Positions 34,828 to 43,644 of a DNA stretch of 64,000 nucleotides are shown piece by piece. Each line of letters starts with the position of its first letter. Within the stretch, counting starts at the first letter, position 1. Source of the DNA: Desulfobacteraceae bacterium (GTDB lineage Bacteria; Desulfobacterota; Desulfobacteria; Desulfobacterales; SKZT01); assembly GCA_011389745.1 (NCBI GenBank), contig JAABTQ010000003.1, positions 75,520 through 139,519 on the forward strand, given 5' to 3'. Position numbers and translations under genes: made by a program. The notes beneath the pieces are model-generated. The model made no database searches. It worked only from the letters and a program-made list of their open reading frames with translations, and was not told the origin of the DNA.

Positions 34828-37749
34828 ATGAAACGACTCAACCAGTTACCTACATTTCGAATTCAATACGGAAAGGAACTTTCAGTAAATTTCGGGCAAA
34901 AACGCTGCCGGGGCCTTGAAGGCGACACTATTGCAAGCGCTCTTTATGCCAATGATGTTCGAATTTTCGGAAGAAGTCTGAAATATCATCGTCCACGCGG
35001 TCTTTACAGTCTCGATGGCGAATGCAGCAACACCATGATGGCAGTCGACGGCATTCCCAACGTTCGTGCTGAAAACACTCCCGCTGTTGACGGAATGAAT
35101 ATCAAAGCCCAGAATGTTTTTGGCAAAACCCCGGATTTTGACATGATGCGTTTCATGGATGAACTCAGTTGGGCAATGCCTGCGGGTTTTTACTATCAGA
35201 CACTTCATAAACCGTCGCGCATCTGGCCTTTGGCTATCAAACATATCAGAAAGGCGGCAGGCCTTGGAATTTTATCCCCTGATTTTCATATGCGGGGTAA
35301 GTTTGATGAATCTTATATTTCCACCGATGTCTGCGTTATCGGAGGAGGTCCGGCAGGGATGTGCGCGGCCCTTTCCGCTGCAGATCAGGGGCTTCGGGTG
35401 GTGCTTCTGGAAAATCGACCATGGTTGGGAGGATATTTCGAATACCGACCGAGAGAATATCAAAAAGGCGTACCCCTTTATCAAAGGGCCCGGGAACTTG
35501 CCGAATCCGTCGGACACACCCCCAATATCCGTACATTCAAAAACACGGCGATGATAGGTTCTTACCATAATAATCTGATCACTGCATTTCAGCGGGGAAA
35601 CAAATCGGATATTTTTACTGAAAGATACCTGGAAATTCGGGCCGGGAGTGTTGTAGTGGCCACAGGTTGTATCGAACGTCCGTTACTGTTTGAAAACAAT
35701 GAACGCCCGGGGGTCATGCAAATCGGATGTGCTCACCGTCTTGCACGGAACTGGGGCCTGCTTCCCGGCAAAAGAGCCGCGTTCAGTGTCGGCCACGATC
35801 TGGGTCTGGAGGCGGCCATTGATTTAGCCGATTTGGGACTGGACATTGCCTGTGTGGCCGACATCCGCCAGGACAGCTACGATTCAAATCTTGCAGCTGA
35901 ACTTGAAAAAAGAAATATTCCCTTTCTGCCGGGATGGGTAGCCATTAGAGCCCATGGTTCCAAAACTGTAAATGCGGTGACACTGAGTTCAATCAATGCA
36001 ACCCGCCGGCGTAAACTGTCGTGTGATACGGTTGTGGCATCGGCAGGAATGACTCCGGTGACAGGTCCAGTGATATTGCCGGGAGGTAAGTTGACATACG
36101 ATAACCACACCGGTTTTTTTCTTCCGGCGACCATACCTCCTCAGATGCATGTTGCAGGAAGGCTCCTGGGACTGGATGATCCTTTTGCAATCGAAACATC
36201 GGGCCTGTTGGCAGGACTCAAAGCCGCGGCAGATTGCGGCAAACCGGTGGAAAATAATTTGAAGGAAATGGCCAAAAACCAGGCAACACTTCCGGGTCCC
36301 ACCCGCGGAACCAAGCTGGTTACAGGCCCAGTAAAAGGTAAAGAAACTTTTATCTGTTTTGATGAAGACTGTACGCTTAAAAATATCAACCAGGCCATGC
36401 ACAGGGGCTTTGATGTTCCGGAGTTGATCAAACGGTTTACTTCCGCAGGCACAGGTCCGGGACAGGGTGGAATTCCAGGACATAATTTGCCCATGTATGT
36501 AGCCGAAACCGGTGAATCCCCCGACCGCAACCCTAAACCCACCACGGTACGCCCGCCTTTGGTACCCGTATATCTGGCCACATATGCCGGGTCCAACCAT
36601 GACATGAGCAAGCGTACGCCAATGCATGACTCTCAGGTAAAAGCCGGCGGCAAAATGGAACGAATCGGGGTTTGGAACCGGGCCCGGCGATTTTCATCCG
36701 ATACAAGCGCCCGCAAAGAAATCGAAAATGTTCGCAACAATGTGGGTTTGCTGGATGGATCCACTCTTGGAAAATTTCGTATCTTCGGGTCTGATGCCCT
36801 GAAGGCCCTTCAGAGAGTTTATGTGAGTGATATGTCAAAGGTTGCCGAAGGCAAGGTAAAATACTCGGCCATGTGCAATGAGGACGGATGTCTTATGGAT
36901 GACGGCATCGTAGTTAAAATCGATGAAAACGATTATTACATGACCGCTTCCACCGGCCGTGCAGGCCAGACCATAGAGTGGATCAGATATCATACCCGCT
37001 ATGACGGATGGAATTTTCACATGGTCAACCTGACAGATGCTTATGGTGTTATTAATATGGCCGGTCCCAATGCCCGAAAAGTGCTGGAAAAAGTCACCGA
37101 TGCCGATGTTTCCAATGAGGCATTTCCTTTTGCCGGGTACCGGGAATTTTTGATTCAAAATATGCCTGTACGTGCCATGCGTCTGGGATTTGTAGGAGAA
37201 CTTTCCTATGAGCTGCATGTTCTTTCCTCTTATATGCAATCTATTTGGGATTTACTGGAAATAACCGGAAAAGAATTCGGCATCCAAAAATTCGGGCTGG
37301 AAGCCCAAAACATCCTTCGAATGGAAAAAGGCCATGTCATTATCGGTTCCGAATCCGAGCAGCGAACCACAATTCATGATCTTGGGCTTGGTTTTTTATG
37401 GTATCGAAATAAGCCTGAAGCCAAAACCGTTGGTGCTTTTGCATTGAAAGATACCGAACACCAAAAAGGGCGATTAAAACTGGTAGGGTTTAAAATGAAG
37501 GAGTCCGGCACAAGAGTGCCTAAGGATGGATCTCCCCTTGTAGACAGCCGGATTCGCGGCTATGTATGCACTGCCCGGTACAGTTGGGCATTAAAAGAAC
37601 CCATAGGTATGGCTCTTGTGGATGATGACCTTTGCGGTGAGGGAACGACCCTGAATATATACGAGGATGGCTGCAAAGGCAAACTCCTGTCGGCAAAGGT
37701 TGTCTCCATGCCTTTTTATGACCCCGATGGGAAACAAATGCGGTGTTAA
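34828..37749 (+). CDS. soxA: Sarcosine oxidase-type alpha subunit
   Basis: A 973-residue multidomain subunit. Residues 1-100 are a ferredoxin-like Fer2_4 domain (RCRGLEGDTIASALYANDVRIFGRSLKYHRPRG). Residues 165-480 are a NAD-binding oxidoreductase fold (DVCVIGGGPAGMCAALSAADQGL). About 600-973 is a GcvT/aminomethyltransferase-type folate domain (WNRARRFSS, INMAGPNARKVLEKV, LGFVGELSYELHV). In known enzymes the folate domain captures the methyl carbon as methylene-tetrahydrofolate. The family length is 965-1000. In an anaerobe, electrons probably go to a carrier rather than oxygen (inference). Confidence 0.9.
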   Translation: MKRLNQLPTFRIQYGKELSVNFGQKRCRGLEGDTIASALYANDVRIFGRSLKYHRPRGLYSLDGECSNTMMAVDGIPNVRAENTPAVDGMNIKAQNVFGKTPDFDMMRFMDELSWAMPAGFYYQTLHKPSRIWPLAIKHIRKAAGLGILSPDFHMRGKFDESYISTDVCVIGGGPAGMCAALSAADQGLRVVLLENRPWLGGYFEYRPREYQKGVPLYQRARELAESVGHTPNIRTFKNTAMIGSYHNNLITAFQRGNKSDIFTERYLEIRAGSVVVATGCIERPLLFENNERPGVMQIGCAHRLARNWGLLPGKRAAFSVGHDLGLEAAIDLADLGLDIACVADIRQDSYDSNLAAELEKRNIPFLPGWVAIRAHGSKTVNAVTLSSINATRRRKLSCDTVVASAGMTPVTGPVILPGGKLTYDNHTGFFLPATIPPQMHVAGRLLGLDDPFAIETSGLLAGLKAAADCGKPVENNLKEMAKNQATLPGPTRGTKLVTGPVKGKETFICFDEDCTLKNINQAMHRGFDVPELIKRFTSAGTGPGQGGIPGHNLPMYVAETGESPDRNPKPTTVRPPLVPVYLATYAGSNHDMSKRTPMHDSQVKAGGKMERIGVWNRARRFSSDTSARKEIENVRNNVGLLDGSTLGKFRIFGSDALKALQRVYVSDMSKVAEGKVKYSAMCNEDGCLMDDGIVVKIDENDYYMTASTGRAGQTIEWIRYHTRYDGWNFHMVNLTDAYGVINMAGPNARKVLEKVTDADVSNEAFPFAGYREFLIQNMPVRAMRLGFVGELSYELHVLSSYMQSIWDLLEITGKEFGIQKFGLEAQNILRMEKGHVIIGSESEQRTTIHDLGLGFLWYRNKPEAKTVGAFALKDTEHQKGRLKLVGFKMKESGTRVPKDGSPLVDSRIRGYVCTARYSWALKEPIGMALVDDDLCGEGTTLNIYEDGCKGKLLSAKVVSMPFYDPDGKQMRC

Positions 37750-37775
37750 AGCAACATAACGGAAGGTGTTAAAGC

Positions 37776-38414
37776 ATGACAATTAATCTGGAGCGCCGGT
37801 CCCCGGTAAAACTAAAAGGACGACCGGTAAAAACCGGTATCAGAGAAGGTCGGCAAATTGTATCCGGCTATGCCGGGGCTGGTAAAGGGCTGCATATTGT
37901 GGATCTGAGTCATTTTTCCCGATGGGACATTCAGGATAAAAGACTCAGCCGGATACAACCCTACGGCGATATGATCCCTGAAAAACCAGGACAAATTTTT
38001 ATGGATAAACATTTGCTGATGGGACGGTTGAACGCTACCCAGGCTGTTGCATGGCATTTTTCAGAGCTAAAGCCTGATATGCCTCAAACACAAGCATTCA
38101 CGGATATCACCGATGCAGCTGTAGCCCTGGCATTGACAGGTCCCGCAGTTTATGACATGGCTGAAAAAGTTTGTGCCCTCGACCTTGCCGACCCTTTAAA
38201 AACCCCTCCATTTCTGGTTCAGGGCCCATTTTCACATGTACCTTGTCATCTCTGGGTACTGGACCGAACGGATTCCGGCGGATGCTTGGCTTTGACCTGT
38301 TCAAGAGGGTATGCTCACGATATGGTCAATTCGATTTTAGAGGCTGGGGCGGAATATAACGTTACCCCTGAGGGGGAAGACATATTCAGAGCATGGCTGG
38401 GGTGGGGTGGTTAG
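37776..38414 (+). CDS. soxG: Sarcosine oxidase-type gamma subunit
   Basis: A 212-residue GcvT-like subunit, the least conserved of the four. LHIVDLSHFSRWDIQDKR and ITDAAVALALTGPAVYDMAEKVCALDLADP, then DSGGCLALTCSRGYAHDMVNSILEAG, resemble the SoxG fold. It follows soxA by 26 nt with GGAAGGTG upstream and completes the heterotetramer. The downstream 88 nt to the convergent cooT-like gene contain no evident terminator. Confidence 0.82.
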   Translation: MTINLERRSPVKLKGRPVKTGIREGRQIVSGYAGAGKGLHIVDLSHFSRWDIQDKRLSRIQPYGDMIPEKPGQIFMDKHLLMGRLNATQAVAWHFSELKPDMPQTQAFTDITDAAVALALTGPAVYDMAEKVCALDLADPLKTPPFLVQGPFSHVPCHLWVLDRTDSGGCLALTCSRGYAHDMVNSILEAGAEYNVTPEGEDIFRAWLGWGG

Positions 38415-38502
38415 ATACCGCGTCTTTGAAAACGAAAGAGTCTCCATCAAAATATCCCGCATTTTTTAAAAAACATTCAGGATGATTCTCTAAGGCACAT
38501 CT

Positions 38503-38688
38503 CTACTCAAACAAAATCTTATGATCGACCAGGTTCATCATTTTGATACGACCTCTCACAAGTTTCTGGTCACCAAAGATACCTATGAGCCGATAGCCGT
38601 CTTCGCCCTCCGGTTCAATGATATCCACTGATTCCAAAATCAGATGTTCCTGACCATCTTTAACCATATAAGCATTTGCTTCACACAT
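38503..38688 (-). CDS. CooT-family small nickel-binding protein
   Basis: A 61-residue protein: MCEANAYMVKDGQEHLILESVDIIEPEGEDGYRLIGIFGDQKLVRGRIKMMNLVDHKILFE in outline, with the conserved MC start whose Cys2 binds nickel in CooT. It is predicted all-beta. Family members are linked to nickel enzymes (such as CO dehydrogenase) and to diverse anaerobic loci. It overlaps the end of the upstream DUF3842 gene by 8 nt, so the two are made together. Function in this locus is unknown. Confidence 0.78.
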   Translation of the reverse strand: MCEANAYMVKDGQEHLILESVDIIEPEGEDGYRLIGIFGDQKLVRGRIKMMNLVDHKILFE

Positions 38689-39106
38689 GTTTAAGCACCT
38701 CCTTGATTTTTTCTTCAACCACCACCTGAACCATATGCGGAAGAGGCTCTTTTGCGACTCCCACGATTTCAACCCTTTCCTGTGTCAGGGGTAAAAGAAT
38801 TTTAATAGCACTACTTGACATAACGGCCTCAGCCATACGGGGTGTTACTTCCCCGAGCATGGCGTTTGCCCAGGTAATTGAGATCGGACCAATAATACAA
38901 TCGGCAGTGGCCACAGTGCGGCATATGGCGTTTTCTCCGGATGCTCCCCGATTTGCCCCGGACTTGAGCATTTGGGCTGTTGCAATAGCATTTGTTCCCA
39001 GGCCGATCAATTCAACGGTTTCTCCGTAGGCTTCTTTCATGTATTTAATCAGGGTAGCGCCGATACCACCGCCCTGACCATCGATCACACAAATTCTCTT
39101 AGACAA
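38681..39106 (-). CDS. DUF3842 family protein
   Basis: A 141-residue protein of unknown function. The start RICVIDGQGGGIGATLIKYMKEAYG looks like a nucleotide-binding Rossmann-like loop, and VELIGLGTNAIATAQMLKSGANRGASGENAICRT is the conserved core of the family. It is common in anaerobic bacteria. Here it is paired with a CooT-type protein in an overlapping gene pair, a pairing that I recall from other anaerobes but cannot verify. A terminator-like hairpin separates it from the flavoprotein gene upstream. Confidence 0.72.
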   Translation of the reverse strand: MSKRICVIDGQGGGIGATLIKYMKEAYGETVELIGLGTNAIATAQMLKSGANRGASGENAICRTVATADCIIGPISITWANAMLGEVTPRMAEAVMSSSAIKILLPLTQERVEIVGVAKEPLPHMVQVVVEEKIKEVLKHV

Positions 39107-39130
39107 GTTGTTTTCCTCAAAAAATAATTA

Positions 39131-39183
39131 AAAAAAGCCACGAAATCCGGCCGGCATTATCAGCTTCGACCTTCGTGGCCTTT
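39131..39183 (-). terminator. Terminator of the CoA-disulfide-reductase-like gene
   Basis: On the minus strand GGCCACGAA pairs with TTCGTGGC across a 27-nt loop that itself contains CCGGCCGG, followed by seven T. It would stop transcripts before the DUF3842 gene. Confidence 0.65.
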
Positions 39184-39296
39184 GTAAACAAATGGATCTG
39201 ATTTTACGTTATTAAAAATTTAAAACCTTCATGGTGCGATTTTTTAAAAAGTATAACATAACCTCAAAAACTGTCAATAAAAACATATTTCCTAAA

Positions 39297-40637
39297 TTAT
39301 ATTTCTTTAATCAATTGGTTAGCTGCTGTTAGCAAGGGATCCCATACAGGGCCAAATGGCGGAGCGTATGAAAGATCCGTGGTGCTGAAGGCTTCCACGG
39401 TCATATGATTATGAAGAGCCACGGCGGCGGCGTTTATTCGATGAGCGGCCCCTTCTTCGCCCACCATAAAAGCACCCAAAAGACGGCCTGATTTTTTATC
39501 CCCTACCATCTGGACCTGAATTGTTTTTGACCCAGGATGGGCATGGGCGCGAGAGCGGGATTTGATGGTTACGAAAGCCGGATCAAACCCGGCCTCGGCA
39601 GCTTCTTTCGGGCTTAATCCGGTACGAGCCACTTCCAGGTTGAACACTTTAAATACTGCCGTACCTGCAACACCTTCCAGTCGGACCTGTTTTCCACATA
39701 TATTGTCCGCCGCAGCCCATCCGGATCGATTTGCCCGAAGTGCAAGCGGAATCCATGTCTTTTTTCCGGTAACCACATGATAGGCATCGGCGCAATCTCC
39801 AGCTGCGTAGACATTCTCATCTGAGGTTTTCAGCATTTTATCTACTGAAATGGATTGACTGAGGCCCAGTTCAAGCCCGGCATCTGCTGCGATTTTGCTG
39901 TTTGGGGAGATCCCAACGCCTGCCAGCACCATATCCGCGGTCAAAGCCAGATCGTCGCATACAATTTTCAACCGACCTTTCGACTGCTCGGCATGAAGAA
40001 TTTTATGACCGGGATAAAGTTTTACACTGTTTGACTCCACCTCATTTTTCACCATATCGGCCATTTCAGGATGCAACCAGGGAATAAAGGTTGCTCTCGG
40101 CTTGACCATGGCAACTTCAATATTTAAAGCTCGCAGGGCTTCGCACATTTCCAAAGCAATATATCCCATGCCGAGGATAACCACCTTTTTAACGTCATTA
40201 TCCTTAATATATTGTTTGATTTTTCTTCCATCTTCCAGACTTTTTAATGCCATGATTCCCGGTAAATCAAAGCCGGGCAGGTCAGGTAAAATCGGATGAG
40301 CTCCCGTAGCAATGAGCAGTTTGTCATAAGCGATTTCAAAAGAGGATCCGTCCCTGGAGATAACATGGACATTTTGTTTTTGTCGATCGATCTTTTCTCC
40401 CAAATGCCCGGTGAGCACCTTTATACCTTGTTTCTTCCGAAAAACATCGGCTGGTCTAACCACCAGATCGTCAATGGGTCTTTCGGGATCTGCAATATTA
40501 TACGGCATCCCACAGGCGCTGTAGGATACGTCCATGGTTTTTTCAAGCACGGTGATTTCCAAATCCGGCCAATTTCGCTTTGCCCTGCTGGCAGCACTCA
40601 TACCCGCCGCATCCCCGCCTATGACTACAAATTTCAT
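39297..40637 (-). CDS. CoA-disulfide reductase/NADH oxidase-family flavoprotein
   Basis: A 446-residue class III pyridine nucleotide-disulfide oxidoreductase. The FAD motif FVVIGGDAAGMSAASRAKR starts the protein. The single redox Cys is at about residue 41 in VSYSACGMPYNIA, as in CoA-disulfide reductases and NADH oxidases. The NAD motif is VVILGMGYIALEMCEALRA, and the C-terminal YAPPFGPVWDPLLTAANQL matches the dimerisation domain. In sulfate reducers similar enzymes reduce CoA-disulfide, polysulfide or CoA-persulfide. AGGAGG precedes the second of two ATGs (40637). A palindrome sits in its leader. Confidence 0.85.
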   Translation of the reverse strand: MKFVVIGGDAAGMSAASRAKRNWPDLEITVLEKTMDVSYSACGMPYNIADPERPIDDLVVRPADVFRKKQGIKVLTGHLGEKIDRQKQNVHVISRDGSSFEIAYDKLLIATGAHPILPDLPGFDLPGIMALKSLEDGRKIKQYIKDNDVKKVVILGMGYIALEMCEALRALNIEVAMVKPRATFIPWLHPEMADMVKNEVESNSVKLYPGHKILHAEQSKGRLKIVCDDLALTADMVLAGVGISPNSKIAADAGLELGLSQSISVDKMLKTSDENVYAAGDCADAYHVVTGKKTWIPLALRANRSGWAAADNICGKQVRLEGVAGTAVFKVFNLEVARTGLSPKEAAEAGFDPAFVTIKSRSRAHAHPGSKTIQVQMVGDKKSGRLLGAFMVGEEGAAHRINAAAVALHNHMTVEAFSTTDLSYAPPFGPVWDPLLTAANQLIKEI

Positions 40638-40652
40638 CATGGCCTCCTGTAA

Positions 40653-40694
40653 TTGAGTTAACTCAAACTTCAGACAATTTATGGGTATTTACCC
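40653..40694 (-). promoter_or_regulatory. Two palindromes ahead of the flavoprotein gene
   Basis: TTGAGTT followed directly by AACTCAA (40653-40666) is a perfect 14-bp palindrome 16 nt upstream of the start. GGGTA-TT-TACCC (40683-40694) lies a little further out. They may be operators; the -35/-10 assignment is unclear. Confidence 0.4.
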
Positions 40695-40765
40695 AAAAAA
40701 AGTTCAATATCACATTCCGAAAAGGTTTTGAAGTATTTATCGCAATTCTGATGTTCATTGAAGCG

Positions 40766-40795
40766 TTGACTTATGATGCCGATGTTCTGTATTAT
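40766..40795 (+). promoter_or_regulatory. Candidate sigma-70 promoter of the orphan gene at 40849
   Basis: TTGACT (40766-40771) and TATTAT (40790-40795) are spaced by 18 nt, leaving a leader of about 45 nt. Confidence 0.55.
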
Positions 40796-40848
40796 TAAGA
40801 TTAAATGTGCCAAATACCACGACAATATAAAATCACTATTGCTAAGAA

Positions 40849-41514
40849 ATGGCCGACACACACCAGGAAAATAAGGAAACGAAAAATTTTCCCGATAAAA
40901 ATCCCCAGGACTGGTTTTGCCTTGATTTTTTAAAACTAGTCAACGATGGATTCGCAATCTGCCGGGATTTCCCCGTGGAGGTGTTGATTACCATCCGGGG
41001 CATGTGCATGGTCGATGTATTCGACATGAACGATTTTAAACATGTGGCCTTTCTTGATTTTGACCTTTCCCGTCCGGCAGCCCTGGATTCCGCTTTTGTA
41101 TCTCCTTTCATCGGCCTGCCCTTTAATTCCATTGTCCACAGGACTCTGGGGAGGACGCTGACACCTTTCGATGATTTAAGAAAACAACACCATGTGGGTT
41201 TTTTTGTTTCACCCGACTATCGTAACCGGGGTGCTAAAAGCCTCTGGAACCTGGATGAACTGATGATGGCCATTGCTTTGGAAGCCGCGTTTGTTCTGAG
41301 CCGGCAGCTTTTTACTATCAAACCAACCGCTGACAAGCTGGCATATTACCGAAAAAAGTATGGCGCCAGAGTGCTTACGACCAACGAAAACGATAAAATT
41401 ATCGGTATAGATATTGAAAACGCCCGGCAATATATGCGCCATATCGGATATAAACTGAAAGAAGGCCGGGTTTGCGATATCTGTGTAAAATGCACGCCGG
41501 ATACATTTTCCTAA
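40849..41514 (+). CDS. Uncharacterised protein, possibly GNAT-like
   Basis: A 221-residue soluble protein I do not recognise with certainty. The middle segment HHVGFFVSPDYRNRGAKSLWNLDELMMAIALEAAFVLSRQ resembles acetyltransferase motif A (V-x-P-x-Y-R-N-R-G), and KPTADKLAYYRKKYGARVL resembles the C-terminal GNAT motif, but the acetyl-CoA loop is not typical. Cysteines cluster near the end (CDICVKC). No signal peptide or membrane helix is seen. It is monocistronic behind its own promoter. Confidence 0.55.
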   Translation: MADTHQENKETKNFPDKNPQDWFCLDFLKLVNDGFAICRDFPVEVLITIRGMCMVDVFDMNDFKHVAFLDFDLSRPAALDSAFVSPFIGLPFNSIVHRTLGRTLTPFDDLRKQHHVGFFVSPDYRNRGAKSLWNLDELMMAIALEAAFVLSRQLFTIKPTADKLAYYRKKYGARVLTTNENDKIIGIDIENARQYMRHIGYKLKEGRVCDICVKCTPDTFS

Positions 41515-41620
41515 AAAAGGAATTACGGTTTATCTTTTGAAATTTATCCAAATATTTATTATGCGTTAATACCTTGTACAGCCCATCTTTTTCTTTGGCA
41601 ATAATCAGAAAGGAGGGGCT

Positions 41621-41740
41621 ATGACTGAGATCTGCCGGGAATTCCTCGAAGGTGTGCAGACCAATATCCGGACATTGATGGCGGCCGAGTTCCTGACAAA
41701 TTTCAGAATGAACTTCAAAACGAATAATTGCCCATTATAG
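41621..41740 (+). CDS. Possible 39-residue small protein or gene remnant
   Basis: AAGGAGG lies 6 nt before an ATG opening a 39-codon frame beginning MTEICREFLEGVQTN and ending at TAG. No known domain or membrane helix is seen. The surrounding spacer (41515-41887) holds nothing else apart from the promoter of the TetR gene. It could be a truncated former gene at the boundary of the GC-rich cassette. Confidence 0.3.
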   Translation: MTEICREFLEGVQTNIRTLMAAEFLTNFRMNFKTNNCPL

Positions 41741-41822
41741 CAGCAACAACTTCGAATCCGGTTTTCGGAGGCCGGTTCGGTTCCCAAAATGATAACCTGG
41801 ATATGCTTTTTTCAAAAACAGA

Positions 41823-41871
41823 TTGACAAAACCTCGCTCAGGTAATAATTTGATAGTAATCAATAACTATC
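41823..41871 (+). promoter_or_regulatory. Promoter and dyad of the TetR/efflux operon
   Basis: TTGACA (41823-41828) and TAATTT (41846-41851) are 17 nt apart. GATAGT-N8-ACTATC (41852-41871) sits directly downstream, overlapping the expected transcription start, a good place for TetR autorepression. Confidence 0.65.
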
Positions 41872-41887
41872 TTTTATGGAAATTCAT

Positions 41888-42496
41888 ATGAGTTTGCCAA
41901 AAAAAAATCTCCCTGCAGAAAAACGTCGGGTGGTGACGGTTGAAGCCGTGGTCAAATTGGCTGCGGAACAGAATCCAACCGATATCACCACAGCGGCCAT
42001 TGCCAAATGCATGGGGCTGACACAGGGTGCGCTTTTTCGGCATTTCCCAAACAAAGAGGCTATCCTGCAAGCGGTGATGGAATGGGTGGCCGCGCGCCTA
42101 TTGGCCCGCATAGACAAGGCCGTGCAATTAGCCTTTTCCCCGCTCGCAGCACTTGAGGCCATGTTCATGGCGCATGTGGGATTTGTCGTCGAGCATCCGG
42201 GCGTTCCGCGTATTTTGTTTGGTGAATTGCAACGTGCTGAACAAACGACACCCAAACGCCTGGCCCAAACCCTCATCCAGAATTACGGCGAACGACTGCA
42301 ACGGCTCATCGAGGAAGGTAAGGAATGCGGAGAACTCGATGCCGGGCTCGATACGGAAGCTGCCGTTACACTCTTCATCGGCACCATTCAAGGGCTGGTG
42401 ATGCAATCACTGCTGGCCGGTGACCTGGGCTGCATCCGCCATGATGCGCCAAGGGTCTTTGCCATCTACCTGCGCGGCATCAGGAGCACGCAATGA
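41888..42496 (+). CDS. TetR-family regulator of the efflux cassette
   Basis: A 202-residue regulator. The helix-turn-helix region RVVTVEAVVKLAAEQNPTDITTAAIAKCMGLTQGALFRHFPNKEAILQAVMEWV is typical; the C-terminal ligand domain is unassigned. The ATG at 41888 has GGAAA 6 nt upstream; another ATG lies at 41876. This gene begins the GC-rich stretch, visible as G/C-ending codons that contrast with the neighbours. It overlaps the next gene (ATGA), so it belongs to the efflux operon and probably represses it through the dyad at 41852. Confidence 0.87.
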   Translation: MSLPKKNLPAEKRRVVTVEAVVKLAAEQNPTDITTAAIAKCMGLTQGALFRHFPNKEAILQAVMEWVAARLLARIDKAVQLAFSPLAALEAMFMAHVGFVVEHPGVPRILFGELQRAEQTTPKRLAQTLIQNYGERLQRLIEEGKECGELDAGLDTEAAVTLFIGTIQGLVMQSLLAGDLGCIRHDAPRVFAIYLRGIRSTQ

Positions 42497-43644
42497 AACG
42501 ATTCCCTGTAAAAATGCGGACAGTGGCAATGCTGGTGGTGATTTTGCCCCTGTTGGCGCTTTTTGTCTATGTAGCCCTACGTTCGGGGCCGCTCGCACCG
42601 GTGCCGGTTACGGTGACCACCATAGAGAACCGCTCCATCTCCCCGGCGCTCTTCGGCATCGGTACGATTGAGGCCCGCTACACCTACCAGATCGGCCCCA
42701 CTTTCGCCGGGCGGGTTAAGCACCTGAAGGTGCAGGTGGGAGATGTGGTCAGGGCCGGGCAGGTGCTCGGCGAAATGGATCCGGTCGATCTCGATGAGCG
42801 AATTCGAGCCCAGGACGCCGCATTTAAGCGCGCCGAAGCGCAGTTGAGTGAGGCCCAGGCTCGGCAGGCTTACGCCCAAACCCAGTCCCAGCGTTATGAT
42901 GCATTACTGGCGGTGCGTTCGATCAGCGAGGAAATCGTTGCCACCAAAAAGCATGAGCTCATGGTCGCCAGAGCGAGCCTGAACGCGGCGCGGGAGGAAT
43001 CCGTCCGCATCCGCTCCGAACGCGAGGCTTTAGTGGCGCAGCGCCAAAACCTCTTCATGGTCGCTCCCGTCGACGGGCTGGTCGTTCTACGCAATGCCGA
43101 GCCCGGGACCACGCTGGTGGCGGGCCAGGTCGTTGTTGAACTGATCGATCCGAAGAGTTTATGGGTCAATACGCGCTTCGATCAAATCCATGCGCGGGGG
43201 CTTGCCGCCGATCTATCGGCCCATATTGTCCTGCGCTCACGAGTGGGCGAGGCAGAGACCGGTCGCGTGCTGCGGATCGAGCCGTTGGCCGACGCCGTGA
43301 CCGAGGAAACGTTGGTCAAAGTGGTCTTCGACCAATTACCGGTGCCGCTGCCGCCCATCGGTGAACTGGCCGAGGTTACCGTTGCCTTACCCGCGCTTCC
43401 GGCCGGACCGGTCCTCCCCAATGCGGCCATCCAACACCTCGATGGCAAATTGGGTGTGTGGCAAATCAAAAATGGTGACCTGCACTTCACGCCGGTCACT
43501 CTTGGCACCGCAGATTTAGCGGGTCAGGTGCAGGTACGTGAAGGCTTGAAGGTCGGAGATCAGGTGGTTGTCTATAGCGCCACGGCTCTGGCTCCGCGCA
43601 GCCGCATCGACATTGTTAAGCAAATCCCCGGGGTGACGCGATGA
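42493..43644 (+). CDS. HlyD/RND-type periplasmic adaptor protein
   Basis: A 383-residue membrane fusion protein. One N-terminal helix (residues 10-32) anchors it. A lipoyl-like half motif (IGPTFAGRVKHLKVQVGDVVRAGQVLGEMDP) is followed by a long alpha-hairpin (AAFKRAEAQLSEAQARQ...SIRSEREALVAQ) and the second lipoyl half (FMVAPVDGLVVLRNAEPGTTLVAGQ). It would link the ABC permease encoded next to an outer-membrane channel that is not in this window. It overlaps its neighbours on both sides by 4 nt. Confidence 0.9.
   Translation: MKRFPVKMRTVAMLVVILPLLALFVYVALRSGPLAPVPVTVTTIENRSISPALFGIGTIEARYTYQIGPTFAGRVKHLKVQVGDVVRAGQVLGEMDPVDLDERIRAQDAAFKRAEAQLSEAQARQAYAQTQSQRYDALLAVRSISEEIVATKKHELMVARASLNAAREESVRIRSEREALVAQRQNLFMVAPVDGLVVLRNAEPGTTLVAGQVVVELIDPKSLWVNTRFDQIHARGLAADLSAHIVLRSRVGEAETGRVLRIEPLADAVTEETLVKVVFDQLPVPLPPIGELAEVTVALPALPAGPVLPNAAIQHLDGKLGVWQIKNGDLHFTPVTLGTADLAGQVQVREGLKVGDQVVVYSATALAPRSRIDIVKQIPGVTR

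Noticed and set aside
41605-41787. Minus-strand ORF at 41605-41787
   Set aside because: Shadow of the spacer with no ribosome site; antisense to the small plus-strand ORF.
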